Shown piece after piece: positions 26,808 through 34,787 of a stretch of 64,000 nt of DNA (its first letter is position 1; each line of letters begins with the position of its first letter). The position numbers and the translations under genes were made by a program. The stretch comes from DATGMS01 sp035303945 (lineage in GTDB: Bacteria > Bacteroidota > Bacteroidia > Cytophagales > Cyclobacteriaceae), in assembly GCA_035303945.1 (NCBI GenBank), contig DATGQZ010000007.1:174966-238965 (forward strand), given 5' to 3'. The notes below the pieces were generated by a model, which was given only the letters and a program-made list of their open reading frames with translations, searched no databases and was not told the origin of the DNA.

Positions 26808-28169
26808 TCAGATTTCTACAAAATCCACCTTTCCCTTGGCCATATACGCCTTAAAAATAGCTTGTGTTTCAGGAACACATTTCACCCTTTGCAGGCAAGA
26901 TAATACCACCTCGGTATCACTATAGGATTGTGCTTTATCGATAAAGCCATAGGCACTCAATAGACCTTGATCAAATAAGATCGCAGCCTCTTCTTCCATG
27001 CCTCTTCCCTTTTCCTTAATCAGAATCTTTGAGGGCTGCTCTTCCAAAGACCGGCACAATTCCCCAACTTTTGCGTTATAGCTTTCAGCACTTTCCTTAC
27101 CGCAGCATGCTCCCTCACAGGCATGCTCCTGAAAAGCATAACACGCTCCTGTGGCTTTTTGGATGCCGCAGAGTTTCGGGCACAGGTGCAGCTCCCGAAT
27201 CCTTGCCAACAGGAAAGCCCAAGCTTCGGCATGTGAAGTAAAAGAGCAAATTGGATGGTGTAAACGCTGGATTTTGGCAATCTGAAGCCGTAGATAACCC
27301 AGACTGTCTTCATATTGATAAATGCCCCAAGTATCCGTCCTGACCTTCTGGGAACGATTGTACTTGGGCCACAGCCGCTTAATCTCAAGTGCCTCCAACA
27401 GCAAAGCCAAAAATTCACTGCCTGTAAGCTCATAAGAAACACTGTGGATTTCGGACTTCATAGATTTGCTGCTTTTGCTCCCGCTGGTGAAATGGCCTTT
27501 GAAGCGCTTTCTGATATTGATGGCTTTACCCACGTATATAACCTGTCCATGCGCATCATGAAAATAATACACACCTGCCGCCTCAGGAAGGCTAAGATAG
27601 GAATCCATAGATATCTGTGGCGGCAAAAATGCCTCCCCCGAATTGCGGCGCAGTGCCTTGTTAATCCACCCTGATTCATCTTTGGCCAACAGATAAGAAA
27701 AAAGCTGTGCAGTGGCCGCCGCATCCCCAAATGCCCGGTGCCTATCTGAAATTTTAATCCCTAATGATTCACATATTCTACCCAGGCTATAAGAACGAAA
27801 TCCGGGACATATTTGCCTGCCCATCCTTACGGTACACAATTTGGGTCGGTTGAAGTCCAAACCGACTCTTCGAAACTCCTCCTTGAGAAAAGTATAATCA
27901 AAGTTTACATTATGGGCTACAAAAACCTTATCGGACAGAAGTGCGTATAATTTTGGTGCGATTTCAGCAAAGGCAGGAGCATGTTTAACCATGTTTTCGT
28001 TGATCCCCGTGAGGCCGGTAATGAAACCGGGAATGTTTCTACCTGGGTTTATCAGGGAGTGAAATTCCGCTACTACCCGAACGCCATCGTGGACCATTAC
28101 AGCAACTTCAGTAATGCGGTGGGATGCAGAAAAACCTCCGGTAGTTTCAATATCTACAACGGCATACAT
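26808..28169 (-). CDS. DnaQ-like 3'-5' exonuclease fused to Cho/UvrC-type GIY-YIG endonuclease
   Basis: A two-nuclease protein of 453 residues. The N-terminal DEDDh exonuclease (about 1-165) has AVVDIETTGG, HNVNFDYTFLKEE and HRAFGDAAATAQLF, a complete acidic set. The GIY-YIG domain (about 195-275) begins AAGVYYFHDAHGQVIYVGKA with KRFKGHF. A Cys-rich segment follows (CPKLCGIQ, GACYAFQEHACEGACCG), like the cluster region of UvrC and Cho. A role in DNA repair incision plus end trimming is likely. I start at ATG 28169 (MYAVVDIE); an ATG seven codons upstream is less likely. It ends 8 bases from the convergent DUF3307 gene. Confidence 0.88.
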   Translation of the reverse strand: MYAVVDIETTGGFSASHRITEVAVMVHDGVRVVAEFHSLINPGRNIPGFITGLTGINENMVKHAPAFAEIAPKLYALLSDKVFVAHNVNFDYTFLKEEFRRVGLDFNRPKLCTVRMGRQICPGFRSYSLGRICESLGIKISDRHRAFGDAAATAQLFSYLLAKDESGWINKALRRNSGEAFLPPQISMDSYLSLPEAAGVYYFHDAHGQVIYVGKAINIRKRFKGHFTSGSKSSKSMKSEIHSVSYELTGSEFLALLLEALEIKRLWPKYNRSQKVRTDTWGIYQYEDSLGYLRLQIAKIQRLHHPICSFTSHAEAWAFLLARIRELHLCPKLCGIQKATGACYAFQEHACEGACCGKESAESYNAKVGELCRSLEEQPSKILIKEKGRGMEEEAAILFDQGLLSAYGFIDKAQSYSDTEVVLSCLQRVKCVPETQAIFKAYMAKGKVDFVEI

Positions 28170-28231
28170 GTTTGCTCCTCTTTTTGACAAAGTTACAGTT
28201 AAATTTTAAAAAGTTTCTTTAGCAAGTGAAG

Positions 28232-28822
28232 ATGATAAGCAGTGATATTTTAATAAATTCGGAGAAATCAACAGCTGAAATCATGAGGGATAAAGCGGAT
28301 GCATGGCAAATGGACATTACTTCCATTACTTGGGAATTTTCAAAGCTAACGGAGGACCTACAGATCCAGGATCTGCAATATAGGCCTACACCGACGACTT
28401 GGAGCATTGCAGAAAACCTGTCCCACCTCATTCAGACCAACTCCTCTTATTTTCCTATTTTTGAGCAGGTAATAGCAGGCACCTACGAAGCGCCTCTTTT
28501 GGCAAAAATACCCTATGTGGCTAACGGCATCGGTCAGCTCCTCCACCGCACCATGAGCAGCAAAACGAAGATGAAAACGATGCGACAATGGGCGCCTCTT
28601 CCATTTGAAGAAGACATCGTGTCCAAATTTGAAAATCATCAGCTCGAGCTTTCAAATTATATTCAGCGGCTCGAACCTTTTTTTGATGAAGGCATTATCA
28701 TCCACTCCCCCGCAAGTCGACTGCTTCCATACCGATTGGACCAAGCTATAGACATTTTGGTGGCGCACGAAAAAAGACACCTTAAGCAATGCAAAGGCTT
28801 ACTTCAAACCGTCTCCAGATAG
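28232..28822 (+). CDS. DinB-like four-helix protein
   Basis: A 196-residue protein of the DinB/YfiT-like superfamily, with a four-helix bundle that often binds a metal through three His. Candidate ligands are in WSIAENLSHLIQ (near residue 73) and VAHEKRHLKQ (near the C-terminus, two His). The LQYRPTPTTWSIAENLSHL segment is the family's signature. Some members are thiol S-transferases, but many have no known role. The start is ATG 28232; a GTG two codons earlier is possible. It is divergent from the exonuclease-Cho gene and convergent with the acyl-CoA ligase. Confidence 0.82.
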   Translation: MISSDILINSEKSTAEIMRDKADAWQMDITSITWEFSKLTEDLQIQDLQYRPTPTTWSIAENLSHLIQTNSSYFPIFEQVIAGTYEAPLLAKIPYVANGIGQLLHRTMSSKTKMKTMRQWAPLPFEEDIVSKFENHQLELSNYIQRLEPFFDEGIIIHSPASRLLPYRLDQAIDILVAHEKRHLKQCKGLLQTVSR

Positions 28823-28840
28823 CCTGAGGCACCAGCAGTT

Positions 28841-30547
28841 CTAAGCAGAGGCTTTTGCCTGCGACTTAATGTGGTTTTCCTTGACGACCCTACGCAAAAT
28901 TTTCCCGACATTCGATTTAGGGAGTTCATCTACAAAGTAAACCTCTTTAGGCACTTTGTAGTTTGTAAGCTCCCGTCTCGCAAAAGCAATGATTTCGGCA
29001 GAGGTCACACTTTTGTCCTTGGGCACCACATAAGCAATCACCCTTTCGGTGGAATTAGGGTCCGGCATTCCAATGACGCCGACTTCGAGTACCTTTTCGT
29101 GGCTCCCTATGACATTCTCAACCTCATTGGGATACACGTTAAATCCCGACACGAGGATCATCTCCTTTTTCCGATCAACGATCTTGATGAAGCCATCTTC
29201 ATCAATCACAGCTATATCTCCAGTTTTAAACCACTCGCCAATAAAAACCTTTTGGGTTTCTTCAGGCCTATTCCAATACCGCTTCATTACCTGAGGCCCC
29301 CTCACGCAAAGCTCACCTTTTTCTCCAATAGGCAGATCTTGGCCCTCATCATCCACAACCTTTACTTCCGTATTCGGTAATGGCAATCCTATTGTGCCCA
29401 ACCTTTGACTTCCATCAATAGGGTTACAGGATACTACTGGTGATGTTTCTGTCAAACCGTAACCTTCCGCTAAAGGGCAGCCGGTAACGCGCTCCCACTT
29501 CTCCGCCACGGCCTTTTGTACCGCCATTCCTCCACCGACAGAAACCTTTAGTCGACTAAAGTCCAACTTATGAAAAGCCTCATTATTGAGCAATCCGTTG
29601 AATAAGGTGTTGACGCCCAAGAAAACAGTAAACTGGTGTTTAGCCATTTCCTTACAAAATGCAGGCATATCCCGCGGATTGGTGATAAGGACATTATGTG
29701 CACCAATTTTTAACATAGAAAGACAATTGACTGTCAGGGCAAAAATATGATACATGGGCAAGGCCGTGATAACAATTTCTTCCCGCTCTCTTAACTTAGG
29801 CTTCATCCAAGCAGAAATCTGCTGCATATTGGCAACGATATTACCATGGCTGAGCTCTGCTCCTTTTGACACTCCGGTAGTTCCCCCAGTATACTGAAGA
29901 AAAGCGGTATCCGTATCCTTCAGCATCACTTTATCTATTACATTTTTAGATCCTTTGCGAAGTGCATCGGTCAATTTGATTGCTCCCTCTATCTGAAAAG
30001 CTGGCACCATCTTTTTGACATGTTTCACCACCAGATTGACGATGGATCCTTTGAGCCCACCGAGAAGATCTCCTATTTGCGTTACAATGATATGTTTTAC
30101 AGAAAGGTCCTTGCGGATCTTTTGGAGGTTATGGGCGAAGTTGGCGAGAATAACAATTGCCTCTACACCTGCATCGCTGTATTGATGCCTCATTTCGCTG
30201 GCGGTATAGAGGGGATTGACATTTACCACGACCAAGCCTGCACGGAGTGCACCAAACATGACTACAGGATATTGTAGCAGGTTAGGCATCTGTATGCCAA
30301 TTCTGGCACCCTTCTTTAGCTTCAATTCATTTTGTAGGTACGCAGCAAACTTCCCCGACAAATCGTCTAATTCAGAAAATGAAAGCCGTTTGCCCATACA
30401 CTCATAGGCCGTAGCGTCCTTGTACTTCTGCACACTCTCTTCAAATAAATCGGCAACGCTGCTATAGGCATAGACATCGACTTCGTGCGGGACGGATTCA
30501 GGATAAAATTTATACCAAGGAAATTCGTGCATATTTTTTGGGTTCAT
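28841..30547 (-). CDS. Long-chain fatty-acid-CoA ligase
   Basis: AMP-forming enzyme that activates fatty acids to acyl-CoA, membrane-associated in its family. The AMP-binding loop is LQYTGGTTGVSKGAEL, then GYGLTETSP, then the hinge region FKTGDIAVIDEDGF and DRKKEMILVSGFNVYP. The C-terminal lysine is in LPKSNVGKILRR. The 568-residue length and N-terminal WYKFYPESVPHEVDVYAY match FadD-type enzymes. The start is the ATG at 30547, with another five codons on. No beta-oxidation genes are adjacent. Confidence 0.93.
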   Translation of the reverse strand: MNPKNMHEFPWYKFYPESVPHEVDVYAYSSVADLFEESVQKYKDATAYECMGKRLSFSELDDLSGKFAAYLQNELKLKKGARIGIQMPNLLQYPVVMFGALRAGLVVVNVNPLYTASEMRHQYSDAGVEAIVILANFAHNLQKIRKDLSVKHIIVTQIGDLLGGLKGSIVNLVVKHVKKMVPAFQIEGAIKLTDALRKGSKNVIDKVMLKDTDTAFLQYTGGTTGVSKGAELSHGNIVANMQQISAWMKPKLREREEIVITALPMYHIFALTVNCLSMLKIGAHNVLITNPRDMPAFCKEMAKHQFTVFLGVNTLFNGLLNNEAFHKLDFSRLKVSVGGGMAVQKAVAEKWERVTGCPLAEGYGLTETSPVVSCNPIDGSQRLGTIGLPLPNTEVKVVDDEGQDLPIGEKGELCVRGPQVMKRYWNRPEETQKVFIGEWFKTGDIAVIDEDGFIKIVDRKKEMILVSGFNVYPNEVENVIGSHEKVLEVGVIGMPDPNSTERVIAYVVPKDKSVTSAEIIAFARRELTNYKVPKEVYFVDELPKSNVGKILRRVVKENHIKSQAKASA

Positions 30548-30650
30548 GGTATCGCTTCACGCGCTAAAGCACTAATATAGAAAATTCTCCTTTTAAAAAA
30601 GCTGAACCTGCAAGAAGAAAATCCCCTAGCTAAAATCAACACTTTTGTAT

Positions 30651-30658
30651 TATATTTG
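30651..30658 (+). promoter_or_regulatory. -7 element upstream of secreted coiled-coil gene
   Basis: TATATTTG matches TAnnTTTG and lies 77 bases before the chosen start at 30736. I see no clear -33 TTTG at 19-21 bases. Confidence 0.45.
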
Positions 30659-30735
30659 GACAGTTTTGCCACCTCGACGCCCAAGGAAAAAAAATGGCAT
30701 ACTATTGGATAAGCCCTAGACAAAATAACAAATCT

Positions 30736-31944
30736 ATGACCGTGAAATACAATATGTTGGCATTATGCCTGTTGATTTCTATCAGTTTTGCGGCCAGTGC
30801 CCAGCAGGACTCTATCGCCCTGTCATTGGAACAAACCTTAAAAAACAGCCTTCTTAAAAGTATCGAGCTCAAAACGGATTCGCTAAACAGTGATTTGGGA
30901 GCGAGGCTGGCCGATCTCGATCAGAAGATTCAGTTGCTAGATAAATCTTTGGAACAAACGACGAATGAGCAACTGCTGGCGGAAAAACTGGTAGAGCGTG
31001 TAAAATTGATTGAAGATTTTCAGCAAGCTGAAAAGGAATCTGAACTCAACGTCTTTAGAGGTAACTACCAATCCGCCATCATTAACCTGGTTTCCATGGA
31101 GCGGGAGTTAAAGCCTTTGACCCTATTCAATACCACCAGAGAATTCTTTACCTCCTTGAAGTCCATCAGCAATCCCACCAACTATCCTGGCTTCAACGAC
31201 TGGTATGGAGGCTTCAAAGCCTATGTGAATGAAAACAAAAACAACAGCGCTACCCTCGGTGTAGTAGCCAACCTGATGAGTCTTACCGGCGACCTTAGTG
31301 CCGGCACACCTATTTTCGGCACTTTCAGTCAGGCGCTGTTTATGGGGATGTCTAACTATATAGACAACCTCGGCGGACGAAAGAACAACGCTCTAAAAGA
31401 ACAAAGTCAACAGATGTTTGAGCTTGTAACTGAATTGGGTCAATTTACCAGTGATATGAATCTTATTGAGACCGAATGGGAGGCGATAGACGTGGAGCTG
31501 GAAGACCTTAAAAAGCTGTACGAACAAAATCTGGCTAAAAACCTCAATTTGATCAGCGTGAAGAAAGATGAGTTTGACAGACGATATACTACTGAAAATG
31601 ATGCTAACAAGCGATACCAGTACCTCAATGAACTGACTGACATCATTTCAAACCGAGTAAGTGTCGAGCGCGAGGAAAACCCCAAAAATTGGAAAAACAC
31701 TTTTTACTATGAAATGACGGAAATCCAATCCTTAAAGGTACGATTTGGGACCATCACTTTCAGAATCAGCGAAAACATCAACAAATACGCTGACCTGATC
31801 GAAAAGTATAAAAACAGTAAGCATGTTGGCCCCAAGATGAGTGAGTTGGAGTTTAAGCTTAATAATCTGAAAAACTCCTTTGACAAAACCTTTAGTCCCT
31901 TGGATTATATTAATTCAGCTAACAAAATGTATAAGGTGTATTAA
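30736..31944 (+). CDS. Exported coiled-coil protein, function unknown
   Basis: I do not recognise a family. The protein has a signal peptide (MLALCLLISISFAASAQQ, in the first 25 residues) and is then almost entirely helical, with heptad-like stretches over about residues 30-125 (DLDQKIQLLDKSLEQ) and 220-390. A Gly/Ser-rich hydrophobic segment near residues 170-215 (TLGVVANLMSLTGDL) could be a membrane or hairpin element. The start is ATG 30736; an ATG at 30694 would put 14 residues in front of the signal. The last 17 bases including the stop are tandemly duplicated. A clear terminator follows, so the gene is monocistronic. Confidence 0.8.
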   Translation: MTVKYNMLALCLLISISFAASAQQDSIALSLEQTLKNSLLKSIELKTDSLNSDLGARLADLDQKIQLLDKSLEQTTNEQLLAEKLVERVKLIEDFQQAEKESELNVFRGNYQSAIINLVSMERELKPLTLFNTTREFFTSLKSISNPTNYPGFNDWYGGFKAYVNENKNNSATLGVVANLMSLTGDLSAGTPIFGTFSQALFMGMSNYIDNLGGRKNNALKEQSQQMFELVTELGQFTSDMNLIETEWEAIDVELEDLKKLYEQNLAKNLNLISVKKDEFDRRYTTENDANKRYQYLNELTDIISNRVSVEREENPKNWKNTFYYEMTEIQSLKVRFGTITFRISENINKYADLIEKYKNSKHVGPKMSELEFKLNNLKNSFDKTFSPLDYINSANKMYKVY

Positions 31945-31959
31945 TGTATAAGGTGTATT
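31926..31959 (+). repeat. 17-bp tandem duplication at a gene's 3' end
   Basis: The 17-base unit AATGTATAAGGTGTATT occurs twice in direct succession (31926-31942 and 31943-31959). The first copy encodes the last residues of the exported coiled-coil protein, and its stop TAA spans the junction. The second copy repeats the same codons and stop outside the gene. This looks like a recent slippage or replication duplication. Confidence 0.9.
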
Positions 31960-31982
31960 AACATCCTACAATTTGAAAAAGG

Positions 31983-32030
31983 AATCCTTGATACCGCTCC
32001 TGACGAAACGGTGTCGAGGATTTTTTATTT
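31983..32030 (+). terminator. Intrinsic terminator after the coiled-coil gene
   Basis: A 14-bp stem (AATCCTTGATACCG at 31983-31996 with CGGTGTCGAGGATT at 32009-32022, two G-U wobbles) is followed by TTTTATTTT. The loop is 12 bases. It lies 39 bases after the stop codon. Confidence 0.88.
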
Positions 32031-32111
32031 TCGGAAATATTTATGGGTAACTTGAGCCTAGGGAACTTAAAAAGAATTTTGCTCATTTAAAGCGTAAATA
32101 AATATTGATGA

Positions 32112-32726
32112 ATGAATAAGTTTCTTTTAGGTGTAATTTCCACGGTGGCTTTGGGGCTTATCATTTTTTTCTTTGTCAAAACGACCGAGGAAAAAGAAGA
32201 GCTGGAATACAATACAGCACTCATCCAACAACAGCTGCAACAGGTAGGAAAGCTGGTGGTAACAGAAGGAAACTTCTCCCAGGTCACCAGCTACAGAAAC
32301 ACCAAAAAAAATTACCTCAACCTGTTTTCTTCCAATAAAAAAGCATTAGTAGTTGTCAATGCAAAAGTCACGGTATCTTATGATTTACGGCAAATCCAAA
32401 CGACTATCGATGAGGTTTCAAAAACTGTTCACCTCACCTACATTCCAGAAGCTGAGGTGAACATCTATCCGGACATCGAATATTACGATGTCACACAAGA
32501 CTATTTCAACCAATTCAGTGCAGAAGACTATAATAAGATCAAAGGCACCGTTATCAAAATGATAGAAGAGAAAATAGAAGCTTCCGACATCAAGGAAAAC
32601 GCAAAAAATCAACTCATCGGCGAACTACAAAAAATATATATCCTCACCAACTCCATGGGTTGGACCTTGAAGTACAATGATCAAGCTATAGATTCTCTTC
32701 AGGGATTGGAGCGGTTTAAGTTTTAG
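32112..32726 (+). CDS. DUF4230 membrane-anchored protein
   Basis: A 204-residue protein with a single N-terminal membrane helix (LLGVISTVALGLIIFFFV) and a periplasmic DUF4230 domain. Typical segments are QQLQQVGKLVVTEGNFSQV, KKALVVVNAKVTVSYDL and VHLTYIPEAEVNIYPDIEYYD. The family function is unknown. The stop lies only 2 bases from the convergent thioesterase gene. Confidence 0.85.
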   Translation: MNKFLLGVISTVALGLIIFFFVKTTEEKEELEYNTALIQQQLQQVGKLVVTEGNFSQVTSYRNTKKNYLNLFSSNKKALVVVNAKVTVSYDLRQIQTTIDEVSKTVHLTYIPEAEVNIYPDIEYYDVTQDYFNQFSAEDYNKIKGTVIKMIEEKIEASDIKENAKNQLIGELQKIYILTNSMGWTLKYNDQAIDSLQGLERFKF

Positions 32727-32728
32727 CC

Positions 32729-33244
32729 CTAAGCTGTTTGAAGCTTGGTCTTCAACTCTTTGATCCTCTCCTTAATGGTGACCCTGGTAATGTCTACCTC
32801 ATCCAAGGTTGCCTTAAGAAAATCGATGATGGCTCCTTTATGATCCGTTGACTTTCCATCACTTACATTGACATAGCGCATCGTTGACCAAAGCAAGGTT
32901 TTGAGTTCCTTGCCGCTATCATCGGTCATATAATATTCTACCACGATAGTATTGTGATTATGCCAAATCAACCTGCTCCTGATCCTTACCCATTCACCCA
33001 CTTGAGCGGGACGGATATAAGAAATATTATGGTTATAGATAACCCAGGTGGCTTGATATTTCTTGATCATATCAATCATCTCTACCCCATACAGCTTCGG
33101 CACCTGATCCTCCCGGGCATTGAAGAAATAGTCGAAATATTTGGCATTATTCAGGTGCTGCAGGGGATCACAGTCTTGAAATCGGATTACTACCCTGCTT
33201 TCCGTTTCTTTGGGATAATGACGAGTCGGTTCGTATTCAAACAT
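32729..33244 (-). CDS. Acyl-CoA thioesterase, 4HBT hotdog fold
   Basis: A 171-residue hotdog-fold protein of the 4-hydroxybenzoyl-CoA thioesterase type. The catalytic Asp lies in RFQDCDPLQHLNNAKYFDYF, which is the family's signature helix, and the following strand is in VIYNHNISYIRPAQVGEWV. A charged helical tail covers the last 40 residues. It likely hydrolyses acyl-CoA esters in the cytosol. The substrate chain is not evident. Confidence 0.88.
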   Translation of the reverse strand: MFEYEPTRHYPKETESRVVIRFQDCDPLQHLNNAKYFDYFFNAREDQVPKLYGVEMIDMIKKYQATWVIYNHNISYIRPAQVGEWVRIRSRLIWHNHNTIVVEYYMTDDSGKELKTLLWSTMRYVNVSDGKSTDHKGAIIDFLKATLDEVDITRVTIKERIKELKTKLQTA

Positions 33245-33287
33245 TTTTCAAATTTCGATTGTTTATAGAAATATATAGATGCTTGGA

Positions 33288-34616
33288 CTAGTATACTGGA
33301 AATTCCTGTGCAAGGCCTTTAAAATTATCTATCATTGCCCAAGCCGGTGACTGGTAAGCACTTCTGCTTCTCTCACCAAAACTGCCTGTTTTAATGAAGT
33401 TCAGCGCAGCCTTCAGTCGCGCTTCTTCAGGATCGCCCCAATTTTTGGAAGGGTCATCCTCTACTGCATAGTCCACAGGAAAGCCGTTGTAATAGGCAGC
33501 TTTTCCTTGAGCATTGGCTATTGCAAAAGTAATAGGAACAAGCTCCACATTATTTTCTCTCAGCGCTCTATAAAAACTGGAAAGCGGAAATGCTCCCACC
33601 GGCTTTCCATAGGTATTATCTCCGATCAGGACCACCTCCAAATAAGGAGACAGGCAATTGATTAATAACTCACTGGAAGAGGCAGAACCTCTTGAAGTGA
33701 TGAATATAATACGATCCAATTCCAGTGAGCCCAATTTTTCAAATTGTTTCTCTTCATTGTAGTTATGCTTGTTATCATTGAAGGAATTGGTGTACATAAG
33801 ATCACCATCATGACGACTTGGAATCAGATAGTTCATGATCTGGTCTGCCACGGCCACCGATCCGCCGCCATTGTACCTCAAGTCTATGATTAACTCATCG
33901 ATACGCTGTTTTTCGAAAAACGTCATGCTGTTTTCCACTTCCAGACTTTTGGTGGGCTCAACCTCTAAGCTTGCCTTAAAGCTATTATATACCCAATAGC
34001 CGATGCGATGGCCTCCTTCTTCGAAGACGGTTTGATACAAGACAGCGTTAGATTGATATTCTTCCTTCGGTATAGTCCGCTCTACTTCGCTTCCATCAGG
34101 AAGCAAAAACTTAAAGGTGTTGGACACTCCCGTAGCATCCGCACCAAGCTGTAGATTATAACCGTTACCCGATTTATAGGATGAAATTGGCCTACCATTG
34201 ACCTCAATGATTTGCCAGCCTCTCTGCCAACCATCCTTCCCAGCGGGGCTTTCGTCATAGACAAATGTTATAAACACTTTATCTTCTTCATCTACCGTAA
34301 AACCTACTCCATGGCCAGCATTTTGGCCGGTGAAAGCCTTATCGAAAGCATCTACTGTAGTCAAATAGGACCATTTATCAAGCTGCTTGTATCGCAACGC
34401 CTCCAGCAAGGCCTCATTGGAAATGTAGTCCCGCAAATTGATTCCAGTAGGGATCTCCTTGTTCCAATAATACCATTCTAGCATGCCGTCATATATGGCC
34501 TCCTTGATGCGGTTACTGATATAAATCGGATCATCCGTCTCATCATGGCATGAAGAGAATAAAAGGGCCAGGATGAAAAATAGGGCCGGTAACCAATACT
34601 TTTTGTTGGTTTTCAT
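33288..34616 (-). CDS. S41 family (C-terminal processing) protease, lipoprotein
   Basis: A 442-residue exported serine protease. The start is the ATG at 34616, directly before a lipoprotein signal (FFILALLFSSC, Cys at about residue 23); an earlier in-frame start is not needed. A PDZ-like domain lies near residues 95-165 (GVGFTVDEEDKVFITFV) and the catalytic S41 core follows. The nucleophile Ser is in ITSRGSASSSELL and the likely general-base Lys in NTYGKPVG. IDLRYNGGGSV is the family's strand. The lipid anchor places it in the periplasm or at the outer membrane. Confidence 0.9.
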   Translation of the reverse strand: MKTNKKYWLPALFFILALLFSSCHDETDDPIYISNRIKEAIYDGMLEWYYWNKEIPTGINLRDYISNEALLEALRYKQLDKWSYLTTVDAFDKAFTGQNAGHGVGFTVDEEDKVFITFVYDESPAGKDGWQRGWQIIEVNGRPISSYKSGNGYNLQLGADATGVSNTFKFLLPDGSEVERTIPKEEYQSNAVLYQTVFEEGGHRIGYWVYNSFKASLEVEPTKSLEVENSMTFFEKQRIDELIIDLRYNGGGSVAVADQIMNYLIPSRHDGDLMYTNSFNDNKHNYNEEKQFEKLGSLELDRIIFITSRGSASSSELLINCLSPYLEVVLIGDNTYGKPVGAFPLSSFYRALRENNVELVPITFAIANAQGKAAYYNGFPVDYAVEDDPSKNWGDPEEARLKAALNFIKTGSFGERSRSAYQSPAWAMIDNFKGLAQEFPVY

Positions 34617-34775
34617 ACGTTTAACAATAAGTAGACTAACTACAACCTGATAACAAATTTTACGATATATGGTTTCAACCCCATGCACCTTCCTCTTCTT
34701 TTAAACGAACAATCCGGTGACAAGGTATCCCAAGCATAATCTTATGCAGATACCACTTATGAAAAAGGGATTTTG

Positions 34776-34783
34776 TATTTTTG
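34776..34783 (+). promoter_or_regulatory. -7 element touching the ABC-F start
   Basis: TATTTTTG matches TAnnTTTG and ends only 4 bases before the ATG at 34788. Transcription starting 5-8 bases after the element would begin at or within the start codon, giving a leaderless message. I see no clear -33 TTTG. Confidence 0.45.
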
Positions 34784-34787
34784 CAGC

